Shown: piece after piece, positions 56,025 through 64,000 of the stretch
How positions within the stretch are numbered: position 1 is the stretch's first letter
Layout: every line of letters starts with the position of its first letter
Origin: JAJRVM01 sp963700515
GTDB lineage: Bacteria; Planctomycetota; Planctomycetia; Pirellulales; Pirellulaceae
NCBI GenBank assembly: GCA_963700515.1
Contig: CAVOXY010000021.1
Span: 248,001 to 312,000 of the forward strand
Length of the DNA: 64,000 bases
Direction: 5' to 3'
Position numbers and translations under genes: made by a program
Notes under the pieces: model-generated
Seen by the model: the letters and a program-made list of their open reading frames with translations, nothing else
Told to the model about the DNA's origin: nothing
Database searches by the model: none

Positions 56025-58720
56025 TTCTTCGACTTCAATAGGACTTCATTGGTCGCATTGTTGCTCAACAGAAATCGTTTGAGACCCTCTGGCGTATCCG
56101 GCGTGAGTGGTGGCAATTGGATAGTGGCAGCTTGCGAGGCAGGTACGACCAGTTCCGCTTCGACGCCCTGCGGGATGGTCAATCGCACGAGTCGTCCATC
56201 CTCTTGGGAAGATGCCGCAAAGTGAATCGGCCCGTGGGGAGTGTAGCTGTCTAATTCCAACTGCTGCAGGTCGCCCAGTTGTGGCCGGATCTGGCAATGT
56301 GCGAAGCCGGGCTGCGTGGGGCGAATCCCGGCGATATCCTGAGCGACAACAAAGAGCGGCGCCACCGCGCAGTGGCTCCACTGAAATCGCGAATCGGGCG
56401 TGACCACCCAGGTCTCCTGCAGCGTGTTGTTCTCGAGCACCGATTGCATGGTGGCCCACCGCGACCGGAGATCTTGCAGGACCGCGTCGATCTGGCCGGC
56501 CTCGGCGAGCGCCCAGAATCGCCAGGGGGCGTTGCAGGGATACGAGTATCCCATATGGTCGGGGCACGTAACTAACTCGTTGACTGCCGCGGCGATTTGG
56601 CCGTTGGGACACTGGTCGAACATGATGCTCATGGCCAGCGCTCGGTCGCTGGTGCGGATCTGCTTCTCTTCATCCAGCCAGGGGAGATTATCCACAAAGA
56701 GCTGGTGTTCATCCGACCAGAAACGGTGTCTGGTGGCCTCCAGCAATTCAGCACCGAACTGGCGCAATTCGGCTGCTCGGTCTGCTTCCCCCAGCGCCTC
56801 GGCCATGGGGGCCAGTGCCTGCTGGAACATCGCCGCGGCATAGAGATTGAATGCGCATTGTTTGTGCCGTTGCTGACGATATGCGTCGTGATCGATCCAG
56901 ACGGTCGGTATTCCCAAATGTTCGACCGGTAACAGTCCGTTTTCACCACGGAGTCTTCGCAGATACTGGGCAAAACGGACCAGGCGTGGATAGGGTTCGA
57001 CCAACGCATCGCGATCGCCGGTCTCGAGGTAATGCTTCCAGCAATCGAAATTGAAGCCGATACCGTGATCCAACAGCGGGCCCCAATAGGCGGCGTCGAC
57101 CTGTTTCTGGGCGATCCGTGCCAACCGATCGTAGGCGGGCCAGCAGTCGAGAAAATATCCGTCGGTGGTCATCCCCTCGCTGAAAGTCCGCAAGAAACGG
57201 CGCGATAACCTAGGCTCGCCGAACACCTGCCGAATCGCGATCAGTTGGTGTCCTCCATCGCCACTATATTGCTGCCTTTCGCGCCCGTTGCCGTCGACGA
57301 CCGTCTCGATGGCGGAGTTGCGGAGCGTGTTGATCGAAGCATCGAATAATCGCTGCAAAGCCGGATCGCTGCAGCGGACAAGCGGTTTGTGCGGCCAATC
57401 GAACTGCCGGCGCAGCACTCCGACATTGCGAATCGCAACCGGACCTTTCGCATCACGAATGTGCAGCTGAATCCAGCGAAGTGAATCGTAATCGAAGGCT
57501 GCGAATTGGTTGCGACCACCCCGGCAGATGAACCGCGTCCAGGAGTAGAAGTGGTTGTCCATCCACGCAGTCTTGTCAGGATCGTGTGCTTCCTGTGTCA
57601 TCAGCTCGACGATCGTTCCCGCCGGCGCAGTGATCTCGAAATAGGGAAAGCCGACGATTTGTTCATGCAAATCAAAGGTGAGAAACACCCCCTCGTTGTC
57701 CGATGATGGCGGCAGTTGCCAGCTCCCGGCGGAAGATTCGGTAGCCACTATTTCTCGTGAAATTGCGAAGCTGTCGGGCACGCGGAAATCAAACCAGTCG
57801 GCCGGATCTCGCTTCCATTTCACGCGACCCTGGTCCCGGAGTGACTTGATCGGCACCGGCTCCTCCCGCACCAGCGGGATTTGGCGAGCGCGCAAGGACC
57901 CATTTTCGGCGGACACGCGATCGATCGAATCGGTCGTCTGATAGGAGCTACACGACGGAGGCTTGTCAGCCGGGCAGTCAAGTTGCATGGCGGCAACCCA
58001 GCTACTGTCCGGATGGAAGTCCGGCATGTTCCAGCCCTGTGGGTGTTGGCGGGCATCCAGCTCTTCCTGCAGCGATCGCAGGAACCAGCGTTTCGGTTGC
58101 GAGGGACGGTGAGCTCGATCGACGGAGCATTGCCAGCTGCTATCCGAGAGCACCGGTGTGGTCTTGTTGTCGCGAGTCCGGATGACGGCATGCAATAGCA
58201 GGCCCGGCTTGCCGGCCGCCCACGTTCCTTCGCCGATTCCATAATACAGGACTTCCACGGCGATCACGTTCTTGCCGACGCGCAGCAAGTCGGTCATATC
58301 CACTGGGTCAACATCCCACTGGCGAGGATCACAGGGGGCGGGCCCCCACTGTACGCGCCGTCCATTGACGGTGAGTTGATAACGGCTGTCGGCAGTGATC
58401 CACCCCACAGCACTCTCAGGAAGCTCGTCGAGTGTCACTTCCTTGCGGAACAAGACAAAAGTGTTGGGGAGTGTGCGCTCCGAGGGGAGCCAGATCCACT
58501 TGGCCGGCTCGAGCGTCACGGGATATGGCCGCCACTTGCGTGCTTCATCCTGACCGAATTGAATGGCCGAGATTTCGCTCACCGTCAATGGCGCCGGTTG
58601 GGAACCTGCCGCCGATTCCGCCGGCGGACCGGCCAGGCACGCTACGGCATGCCAACACGAACACCACAGTAGGAGAATCGTCGTGGAGGAGCCAGGCACG
58701 AAGAGAGAATATCGCGTCAT
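56021..58720 (-). CDS. Secreted GH78-like alpha-L-rhamnosidase
   Basis: 899 residues from the ATG at 58720, with AAGGGA seven bases upstream; a longer frame lacks a signal at its start. Signal peptide with helix STTILLLWCSCWHAVACLA. An N-terminal beta-sandwich (KWIWLPSERTLPNTFVLFRK, NVIAVEVLYYGIGEGTW) precedes a second sandwich and an (alpha/alpha)6 barrel. DGNGRERQQYSGDGGHQ takes the place of the catalytic DxPQRxERLGWTGDA motif of GH78, with Glu as the probable acid. A C-terminal sandwich (FAHCQIRPQLGDLQQLELDS) is as in the family. Likely removes terminal alpha-L-rhamnose from pectin or ulvan-type glycans. The DUF5107-TPR gene ends 11 bases before, so the two are coupled. Confidence 0.85.
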   Translation of the reverse strand: MTRYSLFVPGSSTTILLLWCSCWHAVACLAGPPAESAAGSQPAPLTVSEISAIQFGQDEARKWRPYPVTLEPAKWIWLPSERTLPNTFVLFRKEVTLDELPESAVGWITADSRYQLTVNGRRVQWGPAPCDPRQWDVDPVDMTDLLRVGKNVIAVEVLYYGIGEGTWAAGKPGLLLHAVIRTRDNKTTPVLSDSSWQCSVDRAHRPSQPKRWFLRSLQEELDARQHPQGWNMPDFHPDSSWVAAMQLDCPADKPPSCSSYQTTDSIDRVSAENGSLRARQIPLVREEPVPIKSLRDQGRVKWKRDPADWFDFRVPDSFAISREIVATESSAGSWQLPPSSDNEGVFLTFDLHEQIVGFPYFEITAPAGTIVELMTQEAHDPDKTAWMDNHFYSWTRFICRGGRNQFAAFDYDSLRWIQLHIRDAKGPVAIRNVGVLRRQFDWPHKPLVRCSDPALQRLFDASINTLRNSAIETVVDGNGRERQQYSGDGGHQLIAIRQVFGEPRLSRRFLRTFSEGMTTDGYFLDCWPAYDRLARIAQKQVDAAYWGPLLDHGIGFNFDCWKHYLETGDRDALVEPYPRLVRFAQYLRRLRGENGLLPVEHLGIPTVWIDHDAYRQQRHKQCAFNLYAAAMFQQALAPMAEALGEADRAAELRQFGAELLEATRHRFWSDEHQLFVDNLPWLDEEKQIRTSDRALAMSIMFDQCPNGQIAAAVNELVTCPDHMGYSYPCNAPWRFWALAEAGQIDAVLQDLRSRWATMQSVLENNTLQETWVVTPDSRFQWSHCAVAPLFVVAQDIAGIRPTQPGFAHCQIRPQLGDLQQLELDSYTPHGPIHFAASSQEDGRLVRLTIPQGVEAELVVPASQAATIQLPPLTPDTPEGLKRFLLSNNATNEVLLKSKN

Positions 58721-58731
58721 GGAAGGGTCCC

Positions 58732-61700
58732 TTACTGAGGCGCCGAATCGCTTTTGCCCAGTGCACTGTATTGATATTTCGCCCACGGATGGCTCAGGTT
58801 CAACTTAGCCGCCTGTTCGAATTCATCTTTCGCCGCGGTCTTGTCCCCTTTGCCGAGCAGACCGAGTCCGATACGATAATGGGCGGTGGCATTTCGGCTG
58901 GCGAGTGAAGCCTGTTGTCCGAATTTGGCAAAGAAATCGGCCGACTCTTTCTCGTCGAGCTGTTTCTTACCCGCGTCAATCAGTCCATCGAAGATCTTGT
59001 TCGCTTCGTCCGTCCGACCGAGTTTCACCATACTGACTGCCTGGTAGAAACGCGTTTCAGGCCACTGCTGCGTCTCTTGCTGATCGGCGGCCTGAGCGAA
59101 GAACTGACGGGCTTTATTCGTATCGCCCAGGGCCTCCAGGGCAAGTCCGGTGTCGTAGGCAACTTGAGCTGCCCGCGGGTCATTCTTCGGACGTCCGACC
59201 GACAGGTTCTCCGGATACTCCGCCGCCTTCCGAAAATGCTCCAAGGCGGCTGCCGGCTGTTTGTCCCGCAGGCAGTGCAGACCTTCCAGTAAATGGACAT
59301 CGACGTAGACATCGTGGATCTCGTCGCGTCCTTCTTGTGCGTGGAAGAAATTGCTCTCCAGGTAGTCGATGGCGCGAGCGTAATTGCCCGTCAAACTCTG
59401 AACCATGATCTCACGCAAGAAACTGTCTTCGCGTTGAGTGACGATGGAGTGGTTTGCCTGGAGCGCCTGGAGGCGTCTGGCAGGCTCCACATTCCCCGCT
59501 TCATACAGCATGTCCAGTTCCAGCAGCAGCCGGGGGTCAATCTTCTCGCAGGAAAGTGCCCGCTCGTAACAGTCAATCGCTTTGGCGACATCGTTTTTGA
59601 TGCGGTACGCCGCCCAACCGGCATTGCGATGCACGACGGCCAACGAGCCATCCAGGCGGCGTGAATTCTCCCAGTGCTTCATGGCCGCCTCCGGTTGCAG
59701 GTCGAACAGCAGGTTGCCCAGATAATACTCGGCGCGCGCATCGTCTGGATTGACGGATAATGCGGCGTTGAGCACGTCGACAGTTTCCAGGCGGAACGGG
59801 AAACAGTAGTCGGTGGGCATACTGGCGCCTTGCGAGAAACATGTCTTTGCCGCGGACAGGTCGCCCATCTGCTGGTAGAGATAGCCCAGGTAATAATGAA
59901 CCAGTGGATAAACGCCCGCCGGCCGCATCTGGAATGTGACCGGCCGTCGTAGCACACTTTGCGCCTCGTCCCACATGCCGGCATACATATAGTCGCTGGC
60001 CAGTTCCAGGTACGATTGGACGTCGTCACGCATCAGTTGCGTGAGTTTCTCCAACACGGCATTGGCCGATACGGCAGTGTCTCGGCCGGCTTGCAGGATA
60101 TACAGTTCGTTGCGTGCCCAGAAATCGAGCGGGTCGGAGTTGAGTACTTCCGCCGCTATCTGCTCTGCTTCGGAGCTTCTCCCGAGCTTGCGGAGAATCG
60201 CCGCGTGCAGATCCCGTGCCTTGGTGTCCAAGGCATTCGTGCTGAGCGAGCATTGGATATGCTGCAGAGCTTGTGTGTTGTCCCCCCGCAGGCAGGAGAG
60301 TGCCGCCAGTTCGTAATAGGCAGCCGCATGCCAGGCCTGATCCCAAGTCGCTCGATAAAACTGATCGTACGCTTCCTCATCGCGATGCTGACCACGCAGG
60401 GCGACCCCCAACTGGAAATGAGCTTCGCCATCTCGTGATCGTGTGTAATCCTGCGTCAATCGCTCGACCGCCCGACGCAGATGCTGCTCGGCTTCCTGAT
60501 ACAGGCCACGCCGATTGTCGTTGATCCCGACCATGATGTTGCATCGCGAGTCGCCCGGATCGCGCTTCAAGGCTTCCAGGTAGTAATTCATGGGGTCGAC
60601 GCGGGGGTTGTGAATCTGCTCGATGCGCAGACCGGTCAGGTACAGCTCCTCGAGGGAAGGAATGTCCTCCGGTTTGGGAGGAGCCTGGACAGGATCGGGG
60701 AGCTTGTCGATCGGCGCCAGATCAACTTTCTGGTAGGAAACCAGCTCGCTCCCGTTCGCCGCCACCAGCGCGGCGCGCAGGTCGGTTTCCTTCGTACCGT
60801 CAGGGACGGAGACTTCCTGTGTGAAGGGCTTGTCGGGTCCGATATCGATCGTCTTCTGCAGCAGAATCTCGTCGCCCAACGAGAGCGTGGCCTGGGCTCC
60901 TTGGCGGCGCATGGTTGTCTGGAACCCGACGAATGCGATGTTATTGTCCCGCAGCTGCAGGTTCACCGCTCCTTCCAGGTTCGCGTTCTTGAAACCACCG
61001 ATCTCGCGAATCGGATACCAGTAGTGTTTGAAGGTCTTGACTTCGTGCGGTTTGATCCAGCTGTAGTCGGGTTGATTGTCGGAGAACGCGCCGACCATGA
61101 GTTCGGCGTACGGGCCGTCGTCGTCGGTCAGGATCTTATCCCACGCGCGCCCCGCCGAACCGGTACCCCATTCCCACAGTTTGGCTCCGCACACCACATT
61201 GTGATTGCCGACATGCACCACGCCGGCATTGCGGCGATGGTCGTACCCGCCCATGAAATCTTCCTGCAGATGCCAGGCGAAGAAGGAATTGGAGACGGGT
61301 GAATTTTTCCACCGGCTGATGTCTTTGCCCGCGTAGTCATGGCCGCGATACATCCCTTGGGAGATGGGCCACGTAGTGAAGTCGATTTTGGAATGGTAGG
61401 TTGCGGCTTGAACGCTGGGTGGAAAAAGCACTTCGTAGTCGTCGTTCACGTGGACGGCCACGTTGGCCCAATAGAGTATGGAATTGGGCAGAGCCGTGCC
61501 GTTCAGGAATGTCACGGAAGTTTCCACATACGATCGATCCGGATAGAGAGTCAGTCCGATGAGCCATTTCATGCGATGGCGCCGTTCTGTTTCGCCGAAC
61601 CAGATCGTCTTACTGCCGTTACGATTCTCCACCAGCGTGTGATCAACCGTCATGAACGTGGTGTTGCGATGATGGTGAAAGGCACACCACTCGACACCCC

Positions 61701-62145
61701 CGGAGATCCAGGCACCCAACATGCCGATCAGAGCCGGCTTGATCACATGTTGATGATAGAAGAAATCATAGCCGTTGGTCTTATCCGTGGCGGAAAACAG
61801 GCGGCCGCCAATTTCGGGCAGCACGCATAACTTCACGAATTCGTTTTCCAACCACAAAGACGTGTAGGTCTGATCCTTACGTTCGTGGATCAAGTGGTCT
61901 TGCAGCGGGTAAGGATAAACGCGTTTTTGCGCACCCTGGTACGACTCGTTCATGTAGAACATCGGGTTCGGATCGGCCGGACCCATTTGATAGGTCGGAA
62001 TCACCAGCGGCTGTTCGGACATGCGCACAGTTGGCGTTTCTTCGGCGTTGGAGCGTCGAGCCGTCATTACGTCGGTGGCGGCAGCCACGATGATCAGCGT
62101 GAAGAGAGCGAATCGCCGCCACGGTTGAGTCGAGGGGTTGAGCAT
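58732..62145 (-). CDS. Secreted DUF5107 plus TPR-repeat protein
   Basis: 1137 residues from the ATG at 62145; GGAGAG lies before it and the ATG 15 bases earlier is rejected. Signal peptide with helix RFALFTLIIVAAATDVM. Residues about 40-400 form the DUF5107 domain, a supersandwich with FVKLCVLPEIGGRLFSATDK, WISGGVEWCAFHHHRN and MYRGHDYAGKDISRWKNSPV. From about 520 onward at least ten tetratricopeptide repeats follow, for example AHFQLGVALRGQHRDEEAYD, YYELAALSCLRGDNTQALQH, HYYLGYLYQQMGDLSAAKTC and AYDTGLALEALGDTNKARQF. In sugar-use loci this pair of domains is thought to bind or act on carbohydrate, with the TPR part as scaffold; the reaction is not known. It is intact and precedes the rhamnosidase by 11 bases. 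Confidence 0.88.
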   Translation of the reverse strand: MLNPSTQPWRRFALFTLIIVAAATDVMTARRSNAEETPTVRMSEQPLVIPTYQMGPADPNPMFYMNESYQGAQKRVYPYPLQDHLIHERKDQTYTSLWLENEFVKLCVLPEIGGRLFSATDKTNGYDFFYHQHVIKPALIGMLGAWISGGVEWCAFHHHRNTTFMTVDHTLVENRNGSKTIWFGETERRHRMKWLIGLTLYPDRSYVETSVTFLNGTALPNSILYWANVAVHVNDDYEVLFPPSVQAATYHSKIDFTTWPISQGMYRGHDYAGKDISRWKNSPVSNSFFAWHLQEDFMGGYDHRRNAGVVHVGNHNVVCGAKLWEWGTGSAGRAWDKILTDDDGPYAELMVGAFSDNQPDYSWIKPHEVKTFKHYWYPIREIGGFKNANLEGAVNLQLRDNNIAFVGFQTTMRRQGAQATLSLGDEILLQKTIDIGPDKPFTQEVSVPDGTKETDLRAALVAANGSELVSYQKVDLAPIDKLPDPVQAPPKPEDIPSLEELYLTGLRIEQIHNPRVDPMNYYLEALKRDPGDSRCNIMVGINDNRRGLYQEAEQHLRRAVERLTQDYTRSRDGEAHFQLGVALRGQHRDEEAYDQFYRATWDQAWHAAAYYELAALSCLRGDNTQALQHIQCSLSTNALDTKARDLHAAILRKLGRSSEAEQIAAEVLNSDPLDFWARNELYILQAGRDTAVSANAVLEKLTQLMRDDVQSYLELASDYMYAGMWDEAQSVLRRPVTFQMRPAGVYPLVHYYLGYLYQQMGDLSAAKTCFSQGASMPTDYCFPFRLETVDVLNAALSVNPDDARAEYYLGNLLFDLQPEAAMKHWENSRRLDGSLAVVHRNAGWAAYRIKNDVAKAIDCYERALSCEKIDPRLLLELDMLYEAGNVEPARRLQALQANHSIVTQREDSFLREIMVQSLTGNYARAIDYLESNFFHAQEGRDEIHDVYVDVHLLEGLHCLRDKQPAAALEHFRKAAEYPENLSVGRPKNDPRAAQVAYDTGLALEALGDTNKARQFFAQAADQQETQQWPETRFYQAVSMVKLGRTDEANKIFDGLIDAGKKQLDEKESADFFAKFGQQASLASRNATAHYRIGLGLLGKGDKTAAKDEFEQAAKLNLSHPWAKYQYSALGKSDSAPQ

Positions 62146-62720
62146 GGTTTCTCTCCACAAGCGGCCCGCGATGTAAACCGAATCGAAATAACCGTTGCGT
62201 ATGGTCCGCGTCGATCGGTTGGGGCAGGTGACTGAGTGCCAAGCTCTCCGCGGCGGAAGCTCGGATGGCTGACTAATATCATATCATGTGTGTTCGCGTT
62301 CGTGATTCTGTTGTTGTGTGTCTTCCGTAGGAAATCAGACAGCACCATTTTTCGCTATCAGCCTCTTGAAGCGGCAAGCAGTCTGTCGCGCGAGGGAGCA
62401 GGCAAGAGCAACGCACTTCGTCGCTGGTAAAATGTGCACGGCAATACACATGCTCGCGGAATTGCAGTGCGGGGCCCGATCGCAAGGGCAGAATTCTCCG
62501 GTCACGTCACTCGAAGAGCGGGATGTGCGTGCTCAACGGCGGGGTGCCGATGAAGAGGGGGAGCGGGGGCCCGGCTGACGCCGGGTCCCCGCTGGGGGTG
62601 AACACACTGTCTTAAGGTGGCCGGTGGCCGCGATCCAACGTGCCTCGAAAACCTAGGGGCGAGCAAGGACGGGACCATGCTCCTGCCCCACAAACACGCC
62701 CGCGTCTGGCAGACGATGGC
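62146..62720. other. Intergenic region with one strong GC-rich hairpin
   Basis: About 575 bases without a supported gene. AGCGGGGGCCCGGC (62562-62575) and GCCGGGTCCCCGCT (62580-62593) form a fourteen-base-pair stem with one mismatch and a four-base loop, located about 130 bases after the end of the oxidoreductase gene on the minus strand. It has no T tract, so it is either a rho-aided terminator or a repeat. Short frames in the rest have no family resemblance. Confidence 0.6.
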
Positions 62721-64000
62721 TCAAAGCACCTTGAATGTGTCGTAGGGATCCGACATGCCCGGGATTCCACAGGGATAAGTGCCATCAGCATTGGGCAGGG
62801 TCGGCGCGGTGGACTCCCAAGTATACTCTTCAATTCCGGGTGCCAGCGACTTGCCTTTCTCCACGGCTTCGTCCCACTTGAGATCTTGCCGCTATAGGTC
62901 GCCATCCGACCCAATACCGCCGTGAAGCTGCTGGTGGCACCAAAGTGACCTTCATTGTAGGGCAGATTGTTGCGAATCGCCTCGACTAATGCGTAGTGCT
63001 CCTGCTCGTAGGGATTCGGGAACTTAAACTCCACACCGTTGACATCCTTCTCATCACCGCCGGCCCTCATGACGTCATTCCCTTTGGTACCGAAGGCATA
63101 TTCGTCGACGCGTCCCCAAGCAACCGTCGACGTGCCGGCACTGACTGTACATCTTGGTAGCCATCCGGGTAGATGAATTCGACGAAGTGGTGATCGAAGA
63201 TCTGAGTTTCGGGATTGAGCATGCGACGGAGTTTGTCACCACCCATGCCGTTCGCCTCGACCGGATGGGCGTTCTTGGCCCAGTTGCAGACGTCCAGGTT
63301 GTGCACATGCTGCTCGCAGATGTTGTCGCCACTGAGCCAGCAATAGTGGTACCAGTTGTCGACCTGCTTCTGCATTTCGTTGTAGCCCTCTTTGGCATCG
63401 CGCCACCAGATGCCACCACCGTTCCAGTAGGCTTGGAGCAGAATCAGATCGCCGAGCTTGCCATTGTGGAGCTGTGCGATGCCGTTGACGTAGCTCGCGC
63501 TGATGATGACGTTGCAGGCCAACACCGACTTTGAGTCCCTTCTTGTCGGCCAATCTCGTTTGTCTCGAGCAGACTGCGATAGCCGGGAGCGTCGACGCAG
63601 CAGGGCTTTTCCATGAACACGTGCTTGCCGGCTTCGATTGCGGCTTTGTAGTGGACCGGGCGGAAGCCGGGCGGAGTGGCCAGGATCACCATGTCGACAT
63701 CGGCATCGATCGCCTTCTGGTAGGCGTCCAGGCCCCAAAATGTCTTTTCCTTCGGCGACGCCCAACGTTTCGGCAGCTCCCTTGGCACTGTTCTCAAAAG
63801 CGTCGGCGACGGCGACGATCTTGGTGTTTTCACATGCTTTCAAATTGTCGTTGGCGGCTCCATTGCCGCGACCACCGCAACCGATCAGCGCGATCTTGAT
63901 CTCGTCGCTTCCCGCCGCATGCGCCGTGCGGGCCAACCCGAGATTCAATCCACCCATCAACGCGGCTCCTGTCGCGACGGCCGTCGTTCCCTTCAGGAAA
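62721..64000 (-). CDS. Tat-exported Gfo/Idh/MocA oxidoreductase, 5'-truncated by the window, at least three frameshifts
   Basis: Partial: the reading frame is open to base 64000, with FLKGTTAVATGAALMGG giving the hydrophobic part of a Tat signal whose RR motif lies outside. IKIALIGCGGRGNG is the Rossmann start. Near 63745 the frame changes to DAYQKAIDADVDMVILATPP and YKAAIEAGKHVFMEKPCCVD (the family EKP motif), then near 63530 again to LKVGVGLQRHHQ, then SYVNGIAQLHNGKLGDLILL. GDNICEQHVHNLDVCNW is the family's substrate-binding motif. Later frames give FPNPYEQEHYALVEAIRNNL and, after a last shift near 62890, KWDEAVEKGKSLAPGIEEY to the stop at 62721. Sugar oxidoreductase role as in the family. 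Confidence 0.8.

Overview
The window looks like a chromosomal piece of a planctomycete, probably of the Pirellulales. This is an inference from gene content: many secreted proteins with Sec or Tat signals, ThuA-like and DUF1080 proteins, Tat-exported Gfo/Idh/MocA oxidoreductases, EF-hand proteins, FG-GAP/VCBS proteins, a PEP-CTERM protein, a DUF6807 protein and a DUF5107-TPR protein. The sequence is moderately GC-rich. I saw no rRNA, tRNA, CRISPR array, phage genes or intact transposase.

Layout. 0-10 kb: the end of a Ca2+/Na+ antiporter, a ThuA-like protein, a membrane-anchored P-loop NTPase, a Gfo/Idh/MocA-MOSC gene pair, a VCBS-repeat protein and an EF-hand/esterase fusion. 10-19 kb (minus strand): serine hydrolase, sialidase, GH38 alpha-mannosidase and a GH50 agarase-like enzyme. 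19-24 kb: an XynZ-like esterase, then a PEP-CTERM and a DUF1080 gene enclosed by two inverted arrays of one palindromic repeat. 24-31 kb: a heparinase II/III-like lyase, a very large beta-galactosidase-like protein and a DUF6807 protein. 31-45 kb: an unknown coiled-coil protein, three GH5-like enzymes, a GATase-like/glycosidase-like protein, a GH28 enzyme and a DUF4965 protein. 45-51 kb: EF-hand, FHA and HExxH membrane proteins, a GH130-symporter deletion remnant and an EamA permease. 51-64 kb: GH20, a MazEF-type toxin-antitoxin pair, a nucleotidyltransferase, a GH78-like rhamnosidase coupled to DUF5107-TPR, and the end of a second Gfo/Idh/MocA gene.

Taken together the genes encode mostly exported enzymes for complex, probably acidic or sulfated, polysaccharides and glycoproteins: agarase-, sialidase-, mannosidase-, hexosaminidase-, polygalacturonase-, rhamnosidase-, heparinase- and cellulase-like, with oxidoreductases for the released sugars. 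No SusC/SusD pair is present, so this is not a Bacteroidetes-type utilization locus.

Two features stand out. First, REP/REPIN-like elements: hairpins bounded by GTAGC, paired in inverted orientation and amplified into arrays. In three genes the GTAGC foot supplies the stop codon. Several other palindrome families are also present. Second, about fifteen genes carry single-base frameshifts although homologous-looking protein continues in another frame. Because several very long genes are intact, this may be sequencing error, gene decay or both; I give spliced extents and mark each break.
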